This document shows, piece after piece, positions 1 through 9,360 of a stretch of DNA of 64,000 nt. Both the position numbers and the translations under genes were made by a program. Source of the stretch: Lytechinus pictus (lineage: Eukaryota > Echinodermata > Echinoidea > Temnopleuroida > Toxopneustidae). Location: contig NC_087254.1 in NCBI RefSeq assembly GCF_037042905.1, forward strand, positions 14,307,103-14,371,102. Reading direction: 5' to 3'. The notes below the pieces were generated by a model that was given only the letters and a program-made list of their open reading frames with translations, was not told the origin of the DNA and ran no database searches. Position 1 is the first letter of the stretch; each line of letters opens with the position of its first letter.

Positions 1-981
1 GGTCTAAATGTCAACATTTTCAGCTCACGCGGTCGCATTTGACTTGTCAAGTTTCTATTGTCTTCGTGTATTCCATAAAGTTCTCAAAATATCCATTCCC
101 AGATGTGATTGTCAAAACGTATACCTATCAGTTAGCGCTGCGCGTTCGCATTGTGATTGGTGAGTTTCTATACCTCTATATTATTTCTGTAACAAGCTTC
201 TTACAGTCCCCTTTTCATCCTACAGTTTATAAAAAAAAGCGGCTCGCGAATTGCGCTCGCATTAATTGTTAAATTTGTATAAACCCATGCGTCCTATTCG
301 TAATTAAAACATGCTTAAAATGTCCAGTTTTAAAGCTTTAATATCAACAAATTCCACGCTCTCATTAAGCATATTGGATTAATAAATAAGAAAATAAGAT
401 TTTCATAAATTCCTAATAACTAAATTGGCCCCTTTTCAGAATAAAATATCGACAAGTTTCATCTCGCGCTTAGGAATAATAGGAAGATTGTCATCATTTT
501 CATATGATGACAAAATGCCCCGGTTCAAGGTCATAATAATAATAAAACAATATCAGCTGGTGCTTCGCACTCGCATCATTTATTGAGTGTGATCCACATC
601 CACTGCACAAATTCCCTACACAGTGCTTGAAATAATGCTTAAATTCACCCGTTTTCGGATCGGAATATTAATGTTTTCAGCTCGCGCTTCGAGCTGGTAT
701 TATTGATCTTCATGATTGAAAATATGTAATGCCCAGATTCTAGGTCTAAATCTAAAAACAGGCACACGCATGTTTATTGATATGGACAGCTTGTTCTTTA
801 TGTAAAACGTGCTTAAATTATCCAGTTTCAGATCAGAATATCAATAATTTTCTGCTCGCGCTTAACGCTCGCATTATTAATGTAGGAAGATACCCCATTA
901 CCCATCCTATTCGTGATTAACAAAACATGACTAGAGTGTCCCGTTTTTAGGTCTCACATCTCAATTTTCGCTCGTACTTCC

Positions 982-2085
982 CAGTCAGACCGCAGGTCTA
1001 ATGAGCAAAAAGCAAAAAGCAAAAATTAGCAAAAAGGCCAGATTCATCCAAATCATCTCGTGGCTGAATATTCCTCCTTGCAAAATCTCGTGATTCGTGA
1101 GATTTTCTTTCTCGAAGAATTTACCTGTTTTAACCTCAAGTTAAATGAAATATTATTGCACCATCAGATAGAGTAAAAGTTACTCTTTCATATTGGTCAT
1201 TTATTTTGTATACAATATTTTCTTTAATATTAAGTAAATTTCTGGCCTGAAAATGTGCCTCAAAACTGAATTTTCTTCCTTTGTTTTCTTTTGCAAATTG
1301 TGTAAAACTTTTTATTTTGAGCCTCAATGATATCTATATCACCATAAAGCTGAACTTCTGTACTTTCTCACAATGCCACTCTTGATATGCGGCACCTTTT
1401 AATCGGGTCAAGATCACACTTTTCCCACCAAGGTGCAAGATGAGATTTCTAAAATTTTGTACTTGCATGAAATCCAGAGTTCTGATTGGCTGGATAAGGT
1501 TCACAGAACAACAGGCGCGGGGTATTTGAGGAGATTACCACATGGGAAGTGTGACCGTCCCACGAACCCAGGCACTGGAACCGTTGGAATTTGCCATTGT
1601 GTGGTCTTTTTGACCAATCAGAGTGCAGTATTCTTGTTTTCAAGCTGCTTTATGTACTTGGCAAATGAAAAGTGTGATCTTGACCCGATTAAACCAATTC
1701 TTATTTTGAAACCTATATCATTTCAAAGCATACATATTCAGCTTTATCATGATATAAAAATCATTTGGGCTCAAACAAAAATAAAGTGTGATAATAGCAG
1801 CTTTTGTCAGGTGAAAATATTTATTTTGTAGCATATTTTAGATCAAAATTTTAACCTATATAACTAAATCTTTGAATAATTCCAAACACATGACCTAAAA
1901 GAATGATTCTTCTTCTTTACAATGGTACCAAATTCATGAAATTCGATGCACAAATAGAGCAGCAATGACCGAATGAAAAGAGGTGTTTTGGTCCGCATCA
2001 AGCTCATTAAATATGCAAAACATCTCAAGTCATGAATATCACTTGGATGAAAGAAGCCACTTTCTTGGGACCTGCAGTCTGACTG
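982..2085. mobile_element. 1.1-kb foldback element with 17-bp inverted ends and TTCC duplication
   Basis: The left end CAGTCAGACCGCAGGTC (982-998) is repeated inverted at 2069-2085 with one mismatch. TTCC flanks both sides (978-981 and 2086-2089). Discounting the insert leaves 'gctcgtacttccgcattgttta', a normal module of the surrounding hAT-like repeat, which supports a clean insertion. The interior has no long credible ORF. A 4-bp duplication with CAGTCAGA ends does not fit a family I can name. Confidence 0.7.
1398..1693. mobile_element. MITE with 26-bp perfect inverted ends, nested in the foldback
   Basis: TTTAATCGGGTCAAGATCAC... at 1398-1423 is perfectly inverted at 1668-1693. Imperfect complementarity continues inward, including 'ctgattggct' opposite 'gaccaatcag'. 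I could not define a convincing target duplication. ORFs crossing it (1433-1831 +, 1449-1643 -) are side effects of the repeat. Confidence 0.65.
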
Positions 2086-2701
2086 TTCCGCATTGTTTAG
2101 TTATATAGCTATCTCTTTCATGATTACAAAAAGTGCCTAGAATGACAATTTCTTTTTAGGTCGGAATGTAAAAAAAAATTAGCTCGCGCTTCGCACTCGC
2201 ACTATTGAATTGTTGAAATATCGTCTTCATGGGTAACTCCAAACAGTTCCTTTCCGATCAGGCCAGAACGCTTATTAAAAATTCTGCTCGCTCTTGGCGT
2301 TCGCGGTGATTATCTAGTTACATACCCATCTTGTTCAAGATAACAAACATTGCCCAGAATGTTAAATTTTAAGGAAAAAATACATGAAAGTTCAAAAAGA
2401 AATTAGCTCGCTTTTTTATATAGGGTTTATAAGATTATTTCACTTTATGTTGTTTTATAAGAATAATGCTAATTAGAAGTGACTGTGAGGACAACCCCTT
2501 CAAACAAACAAAAGTAAACTTTGAGCGGCTGATCGGGGAAAATGATTTTGGCCCATCCCCTATACTATTGGTGAAAGCTGGATCCGCCCCTGTGACAAAT
2601 ACACACACAGTAAAAAAAAATGCCGCCACCCCCCCCCCCCCCATTAAAAAGCAAGGACCCCAGTGTGCCCCCCCCGGAAAAAAATCCTAGCTACGCCACT
2701 G

Positions 2702-4500
2702 GTTGAAGGGGGTTTCCCGATTATTTTCTAGCTGACATGGATGCCAAATTGGATGTAAAGGTGAAAGCCGCAACCGCAGAACCATGTACGGGGGTCCAGA
2801 AAGGAAAGAATTTGGATTTAAAAAAAAATAATAAAGTAAATATTATTTCGATGATTCCGGCATGTACTAAAACTTAAATCACCACGATGGGCGAATGGCG
2901 AGTGGGTATTATGGCAAACTTGTGAGTGGAGAGTGTTGAAGGGGGTTTCTCCAATTAGTTTCTATATAGCTAATTGTATGGATGTCGAGGTTGTAAAGGT
3001 GAACCTGAAGAACCCTACATGGGGTCGAAAAAGGAATGAACTTGGATTCTTTAAAACATAATAAATATTTATTAGAAGATTCCTGGAGGTTTCGCGAGCG
3101 TAAAACATTTCCCATAGACTCGTGCGTTAATCATTAAAAAATAAGGAAGAAAATAGAGGGTAGAATGTTTACTACCTGTCCAGTGGATATCTGACATTCC
3201 ATATCTGACCAGAAATGGGAACCTCGACTGGCTCATTTTAAAAAGTAAATCGACATTTATGAAGACATCTGCTGACAGGATCAAATTCATCATCTGAGAC
3301 AGTAAACTTGCCCCAATTCCTCCGCCAGTCAAAATAGTTCCAAAGTTGGTGACATTTCTTCCCAAATTGGGAAAAGGAAGTGCAGTAGATAATCCCCATA
3401 GAATCAGTGTTCGATGATCAATCGTATGCAAATTTGAAATTTGAGAATGCATATCTTTTGCCTTCCTGTTGTGAATACGCTCGTGCGACCTGGATGTAAA
3501 CTGAGAGTGTGTATCATTATGGGATGGCAAACATGCAGCACATTCCGTACATGACATCCTTGAATGTAACGTTGCAAACGACCATTAAATCATACCATTG
3601 CGTTGTCCTGAGGGACTCACACCACTCCTGGGGATCGATGTTTTGGCATCCATGTTTTTTCTCTGAGAATTCATTTACAAGAATTGTAATCGGTATATCA
3701 AACTAGTGTAGCAGAATTACTTTCAAGCCACAGGTGTATATATTTTTTTCATCTTTGGAATAACATGCATGTTTGGTGATGATACAAGTATTGGGGCAGT
3801 ACCACCATGACAGTCATAGTTGTCCTGGATAACGGAAGATATACCAGTGTTGCGTTTAATTTACTAGTCTGGTGCTAGCTATAGATGAAAGTGGGATGAC
3901 AGTCTGGAAGAGAATGATAGATTATCAGCAATAAAGGTAAGTAATCCCATTTAAACCAAGAGAGAGAGGGGAGATAGAGAGAGGTAGGGGAGAGAGGGAG
4001 AGAGATAGAGCGAGAAGGAGTGAAATTAAGAGATGAGGGTACGTAAGAAAGGAGAAAGGGATGAAAAGAAAGAAGAAGAGTGGGAAATCCAGAAGCGGCC
4101 AAGACCCCGTTCTCGATCATTACCGACCCAAAACTGGAAACTAGTTAGGTGGGAAAAGGTGAGTTAGGAGACTAGTTTAACGTGAAATGGGACCACTGGA
4201 AGCGGTCTTGCATGGAAGCGATCTTCCAAACCAGTTGAGTTCGGGAAACCAGCTCAAGATGTACGGTGGTTTTCAAGATCGTTAAACTGGTTTTAGCGTG
4301 AGGACGCAACTTACTGTTCTACACTGTGTGTATAATATGATGCGGTTTCAAATTTCGCGGGGAATATGTCATCTTTCTGAGAGCGTTCCCATATTAAAAA
4401 AACCGCTTTACGTTAGGTGGGTTTTGAAAACTACTTTGGGGGTGATTAAATGGAAATTCTAGCAAAGCGTTCTTCTTGTACCGGTTTCCACTAAAACTAT
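2702..4500. other. No gene seen; dispersed repeat and purine-rich tract
   Basis: The part at about 3160-3430 is a dispersed repeat with a second copy at about 39070-39400. It explains the 161-codon minus ORF at 3072-3557. A GAGA-rich purine tract lies at 3955-4090. I see no exon with coherent splice sites here. Confidence 0.5.
3160..3430. repeat. Unclassified dispersed repeat, copy 1
   Basis: Shares long near-identical stretches with 39070-39400, for example 'catatctgaccagaaa', 'cctcgactggctcatttt' and 'acaggatcaaattcatca'. The two copies differ by scattered substitutions and small indels. No terminal repeats are obvious, so this may be an internal fragment of a larger element. Confidence 0.65.
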
Positions 4501-4539
4501 ATTTTTACATACATTTTATATACATTACGCCAACGTCGG

Positions 4540-5420
4540 CATTATCGGCTCTTAAGCAAATATTGGCACCGTATGACAAAGATTACTTTGGGCCAATGTA
4601 ATTATTTTGACCGGAAAATGATATCGCAAAATTGATGTCCGACCAACATCATGACGACATTAGGGAAAGTTCGGCCAAGTGTCAAAAATACATCTTGGGT
4701 CAACGTTGTAATTTCGACGTATTTCTGATACATTGCAAAAACACCAGTGTTGATTTAGCACCAGCCTGGTATCTACAATAATATGTCCACACTAGAAAAG
4801 TGTTAAACAACACCAGTTTGGTTTTGGTACGTCTAACACCAGATAGCTATTTATACAACACCAGTTAGTATTAAAACAGCATCGGTTTGATTCCAAACTG
4901 GTGTTGTTTCAGTACATAATGTAGATTCCAGGCTGGTGGTAAATCAACACTAGAGTTTTTGCAGTGTATCGCAGAAATGGTGTTGGGTCAGCATCAATGC
5001 AACCTACGTCACCAATTTCGGCACATATGAAATGTTGGCAATTTATCACAAAGATTACGTTGGGTCAATGTATGCATTGTGACCTGAAAATCATTACGCA
5101 AAATAGATGTCCGACCAAACATTACACCAACATCAAAATGTCGACATTTGGGAAAGGTCGACCAAATGTCCAAATATAAATGTTCGGCCAACGTTGCAAT
5201 TTTGACTCCATAATATGATATCGCAAAATAGTCTTGGGCAAACAGTATCGACATGTATGAAATGTCGGAAACGTATCACAAACATTTCGTTGGGCTAATG
5301 AATATATTTTGCCCTGAAAATGTTATCGCAAAATATTGATGTCTGACCAACATCACACTAACATAAAAATGAAAACATCAGGAATATAAGTCAGCCAAGT
5401 TTTAAACGTTAAAATTTTGA
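4540..5420. repeat. Tandem repeat with a period of about 230 bp, three or more diverged copies
   Basis: The anchor 'gcaaaattgatgtccgacca' recurs at 4626, 5098 and 5328. The 4626-5098 gap is 472 bp, which becomes about 234 bp once the 236-bp MITE at 4731-4966 and its TA duplication are removed, close to the 230 bp between the next two. Copies contain 'ggccaacgttg' and 'gaccaacatc' motifs that also occur at 11640-11850, 12250-12420 and 14190-14480. Confidence 0.6.
4731..4966. mobile_element. Tc1/mariner-like MITE with TA duplication
   Basis: The ends are CATTGCAAAAAC and GTTTTTGCAGTG, continuing as inverted repeats (GTGTTGATTTAGCACCAGCC against its near-complement at 4932-4952). TA flanks both sides (4729-4730 and 4967-4968). 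The interior is rich in CACCAG/CTGGTG words in both orientations. Confidence 0.7.
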
Positions 5421-5530
5421 TGTCTTTCAAGGCGCTGATCTCAGGGGCCGAGACGGCCCCGCCCCCTATTTTTGGCAACCAAAAACAGTGTTCTTTTTTA
5501 CTTGAGAGAAACGCTGAAAAACGTTTTTAT

Positions 5531-6129
5531 TTAAAGGTCAAGTCCACCCCAGGAAAATGCTGACTTGAATAAATAGAGAAAAATCAAATTAGCATAGTGC
5601 TGAAAATTTCATCAAAATCGGATGTAAAATAAGAAAGTTGTGACATTTTAAAGTTTCGCTTATTTTTCACAAAACAGTGATATGCACAACTAGGTGAGTC
5701 AGTCGATGATGTCCATCACTCACTATTTCTTTTGTGTTTTATTGTTTAAATTATACAATATTTCATTTTTTATAGATTTAACAATAAGGACCAACTTGAC
5801 TGAACCATATAGTATTAAACAATGCTAATTCTACATGTTCAGGGAGTAATTAATCGTTGTATCACTTGACAATGAGGAGAAAATTAGAATATATCATATT
5901 TCATATAATAAAATACAAAAGAAATAGTGAGTGGATGACGCCATAGTCTCCTCATTTGCATACCAGCCAGGATGTGCATATAACTGTTTTGTGAAATTAA
6001 GCAAAACTTTAAAATGTCAGAACTTTCTTATTTTACATCCGATTTTAATGAAATTTTCAGTGTTATGGTTGTTGGATTTTTCTCTTTTTATACAAATCAG
6101 CTTCTTGTTGGGGTGGACTTGTCCTTTAA
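5531..6129. mobile_element. TTAA-flanked foldback MITE ('AGGTCAAGTCCACCCC' ends)
   Basis: TTAAAGGTCAAGTCCACCCC at the left is matched by the inverse of GGGGTGGACTTGTCCTTTAA at the right. Inverted complementarity continues through most of the 600 bp, for example 'catcaaaatcggatgtaaaa' opposite 'ttttacatccgattttaatg'. TTAA at both ends fits piggyBac- or Kolobok-type target choice. The family recurs at 12421, 35744, 55057 and 56491 with variant tips. Confidence 0.7.
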
Positions 6130-6179
6130 GTACGAAGAAGGTATCATACCCATCTTTAAGTTACGGCCTTGTTACGACC

Positions 6180-6735
6180 GGCCCGATCCCCCCCGGGGGG
6201 GGGGCACTCAGTATATAATGCATAGTAGATATGTGCCGCGGAGGGGACCCCCATTTTTACACTCAAATTTCCGTTCCAAGGCATAGCATTTTTGTCTTAT
6301 TGAGAAAAAGAACAAAGAAAGCCGCTCCAAAGCATAGCATTTTCTTCTTATCGAGAAAAAAGAAGAAAGAAATCCGCTCCAATTAAAGCACATTTTTCGT
6401 TACGCCGTTCCGGTCGCATTGATCTGCTACAATGAGCTGCAATTTTGGTGAAAAGCAGAGCGCTGTCCGACCATCGCCTCTGAGCTGCGCGAGCGCACCC
6501 GGCGGAGGCCGCGCAAGCTGCATCATGCACGCATGTAGGGATGCATACGCACTCACCCGCTGGCGATCCGTTCCAAGGACCCCCGTTTTCACAAACATTT
6601 GTAGTTCCAAAGCCCGTTCCGAGGACCCTCCTTTTTACAATAAGCCCGCTCCAAGGCCCCCATTTTTTGTCTCGCCCGCGGCACACCCCTACCACTTTTT
6701 TGGTCGAGTGCCCCCCCCCCCGGGCCCGATCCCCG
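6180..6735. mobile_element. GC-rich element with poly-G/poly-C inverted ends
   Basis: The left end GGGGGGGCACTC and right end GAGTGCCCCCCC are inverted copies set in 'cccgatcccc' contexts. The interior is strongly GC-biased relative to its neighbours and contains the repeated phrase 'cgctccaaagcatagcattt' and 'ccgttccaaggaccccc'. Overlapping ORFs on both strands (6348-6695 -, 6432-6821 +) are low-complexity readings of it. Confidence 0.5.
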
Positions 6736-6904
6736 TAGGCCTACTCGCAGTGGCACCGCATTCTGTTGGTTCGCATGTATATACGCAAACTACGCTACCG
6801 TTACGGCGCGACCATCGATGAAAGACATTCTCCTGCACATGGGTTTCCTGCACTCCATCAACGACCGAGTAACTGTGCATATGATTACCATATGCGCTCA
6901 AGAA

Positions 6905-7098
6905 GGCCGTAAAACAATATTAAACAAATTCTTAATATGTCCAGTTTTCAGGCCTTAATATCAACAAATTTCGCGCTGTCATTAATATTAGATTGGTAAA
7001 TAATATATCACTTTCATGAAATCCTAGTAATGAAATTGTCAATTTTTCAGAAAGGAACATCAACCAGTTTCATCTCGCGCTTAGGAAGAGGAATAGGA
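6905..7098. repeat. Fragment of the hAT-like modular repeat
   Basis: Closely parallels positions 290-490, for example 'atgtccagtttt', 'ttaatatcaacaaatt' and 'tttcatctcgcgcttagga'. It is cut off at about 7099, where LINE sequence begins. Confidence 0.55.
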
Positions 7099-7112
7099 AG
7101 ATAGTCAACAAA

Positions 7113-7232
7113 CACTTTGATGAATTACGGTTACTTTTAAATAATCCCACCATGCAAACGTTTTCAGTAGTAGGTTTAACCGAAACATGGCTTTCTCATG
7201 ACTCAAGCCTTCCATTCGCTCTCGATGGATTA
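7113..7232 (+). pseudogene. LINE endonuclease (APE-type) fragment
   Basis: Forty open codons contain VVGLTETWLSHDSSLP. The 'LTETWL' motif is characteristic of the apurinic-type endonuclease of non-LTR retrotransposons. The frame runs into the MITE at 7233 and continues in phase on the far side at the RT segment, where the sequence has jumped several hundred residues further along the usual protein. Confidence 0.7.
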
Positions 7233-7448
7233 GTCCAGATGCTGGACCTTCGAGATTTTGTTTTCCTTCACACACTGCGCTCTAACCACTGTTCGCTTTT
7301 CCCCATTGATCGCGCGATCCCCTAATTTGCCTTCGGTAGGAGGGTAAATTTGGGGATCGCGCGATCAATGGGTTGTAGGAAAAGTGAGCAGTGGTTAGAG
7401 CGCAGTGTGTGGAGAAAAACAAAATCTCGAAGGTCCAGCATCTGGACT
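7233..7448. mobile_element. Hairpin MITE with TA duplication inside the LINE
   Basis: The arms are near-perfect inverted copies starting GTCCAGATGCTGGACCTTCG and ending with its inverse at 7429-7448. TA lies at 7231-7232 and 7449-7450, fitting a Tc1/mariner-type MITE. The centre holds a palindromic 'gatcgcgcgatc' in both arms. The whole 216 bp could form one long hairpin. Confidence 0.75.
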
Positions 7449-8157
7449 ACATTATGGAGTGCGTGGGAAGGCCTTGGAGTGGTTCAGGAGCTACCTCTTG
7501 AATAGGAAGCAATATGTATTTTTAAACGGTTGCAATTCTCAAATGAAAAAAATTAATTGTGGAATTCCCCAGGGTAGTATTTTAGGCCCGATTTTGTTTA
7601 TAGTTTATATTAATGATTTTTGTAGATCATCAGATGTTCTTTCTTTCATTCTCTTTGCAGACGACTCTAACTTATTTTTTTCACATAAAAATCCTCTTCA
7701 CCTTGCTAATATAATCAACTCTGAACTAGAAAATGTCACCGAATGGATAAGAGCAAATAAATTGTCACTAAATCTTCAAAAAACAAAATATAAGTTGTTT
7801 AGCAACTCTATAAATACACTTCCTGTTGATATTATTTTAGATGGAACTCCCTTGGAAAATGTATCCCATATTAAGTTTCTTGGAATAACAGTCGATAATA
7901 AGCTCTCATGGAAATTTCACATAGATAACATATGTAAAACTATTTCACGCAACATTGGTATAATTAACAAGCTTAAATTTTGTTTACCATTATCGTCCCT
8001 GCTTACATTATATTTATCCCTTATATTGCCTTATTTAAATTATGGAATTTTAGCGTGGGGTAATACACAACAAACACTCTTAGACAAATTACTCCTATTA
8101 CAAAAGAAGTATCAGTCTACGTATTATACATCACACGGCATATTTGTCTTATACTGA
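7449..8157 (+). pseudogene. Reverse transcriptase segment of a non-LTR retrotransposon
   Basis: The frame reads HYGVRGKALEWF, then NCGIPQGSILGPILF, then FADDSNLFF. These are the RT regions just before, at and after the palm; the catalytic pair is the DD of FADD, with the more usual T replaced by S. 'LGITVDNKLSWKFHI' follows, as in CR1/Jockey-like RTs. The N-terminal RT half is absent. The frame breaks close to 8110, so the last residues are out of frame. Read as an inactive copy. Confidence 0.85.
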
Positions 8158-8179
8158 CCCATTATTTTTTTAACATAAA

Positions 8180-8458
8180 ATATTGAAAATTAAAGACTTA
8201 TATTTGTTTAATCTCGGTCAGTTCATGTATAACTATAACAACAACAACCTCCCAAATGTATTTAATTCAATGTTTCCAAAAAATCAATCCATTCACAACT
8301 ATCCAACAAGGCGATCGGGTGAATTTCATTTACCACTTTTAAGAACTTTGCGGGCTCAGAACACATTTATATATGATGGACCGAAGTTATGGAACTCACT
8401 TCATAATGATATAACAAATGCAAAATCTTTGAACTCTTTTAAGACTAAATTCAAATAA
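8180..8458 (+). pseudogene. C-terminal end of the same retrotransposon ORF2
   Basis: About 90 codons contain NYPTRRSGEFHLPLLRT and YDGPKLWNSL, the conserved C-terminal block after the RT thumb in CR1/Jockey-like elements. A frameshift and a TAA at about 8171 separate it from the RT frame above. A stop at 8456-8458 ends the ORF, and the AT-rich 3' region follows. Confidence 0.75.
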
Positions 8459-9360
8459 TCTCTATTAAAACCTTATAATATACTCCCAAATTAAGTTTAA
8501 TTCATCATCTCTGTCAAGTCATCATTATTACTTTAAGGCTACAATTAAAACCTAAAATAATTATCCTTTTTTTATTAAAAAAAATTAAAATTGACACAAG
8601 TCCTTCTCAGATGTGCTCATTATTGAACCTCATACATTATGGTGTCTATCCTCTCTATTTTCTCCTCTCCTGTCCGCTTATCCGCCTTCTTACCGGTTAT
8701 TTGTTCACGGCATCAATCACATTCTTCGTGCATTATATTCTTTCCAGGTTATTTTATAAATTTTTTTCTCCTTTTATACACATCATTGAATCCAGTTTGC
8801 TTGAGTCCACGACGACATGTGTTCTATCTACGTACAGCAGCACCCATCCATCTTCTCAGGGCATTCTCCCCTTTTTTCTTCTCTTTTTCTGGGGGGGGGG
8901 GGGGTGAGGTGGGGAAGGGTGGATATTTTTAGGACGGGTTGTAGGGTTGTTTTGTCCTTTATCAAACTATATATTTTTGATAACTTTGTATTTATTTTGT
9001 GAGTATTTCCCTCTCATGTATTTTTTTCTCATTTGATTATCTGTATTTATACTTTGTTATTTTGTTATTTGTTATTTTTTGAGGGGCCCACATTGTACAA
9101 GCATTGCTTTTTAGTGGGTCCCCCCATTTCCATCTTAATTTAATTTCTATTGAAAAATAGTATACATATTTAAAACCTACAATGTGTTGCCCAAATTGTC
9201 TAAGTGTTTTTTCACAACATATGTATCATTAATTTTTTTTTTTTTTTGCAACGGATACAAATATTTATGTTTATATATGGTATACAATTTGTTTTTGTTT
9301 GATGGAAGTGAAATAAATAAATTTGAATTTGAAATAAATTTGAATTTGAATTTGAATCAT

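Larger units (their letters stand above)
1..2701 (-). mobile_element. hAT-like modular non-autonomous element, left end outside the window
   Basis: Repeated modules of roughly 110 bp each contain a GC-rich box of the form GCTCGCGCTTCGCGCTCGCA (for example near 150, 670, 855, 2185) followed by ATTATT and a line such as 'atgtccagttttaggtc'. The right end at 2688-2701 reads TAGCTACGCCACTG, the inverse of the CAGTGGCGTA ends of the intact elements at 12675 and 53704. It is preceded by the same poly-C stretch. The element is interrupted by the foldback at 982-2085. The left end and its target duplication lie upstream of the window, so the full length is unknown. Confidence 0.6.
7100..9360 (+). mobile_element. 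Non-LTR retrotransposon (CR1/Jockey-like), internally deleted copy
   Basis: The order is an endonuclease fragment, a short MITE, a mid-to-C-terminal reverse transcriptase, then an AT-rich 3' region ending in (AATTTG)n-like repeats at about 9318-9357. The 3' simple-repeat tail is typical of CR1/L2-type LINEs. The copy is dead: most of the segment between endonuclease and RT fingers is missing, and there is a frameshift near 8110 and a stop near 8171. No target duplication could be defined. Confidence 0.75.

Noticed and set aside
3072..3557. 161-codon minus ORF
   Set aside because: It mostly lies in a dispersed repeat whose other copy (39070-39400) lacks the ORF, and it has no recognisable domain.
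6348..6821. Overlapping Arg/Pro-rich ORFs on both strands
   Set aside because: They are open only because of the GC-rich element's composition, and both strands are open.
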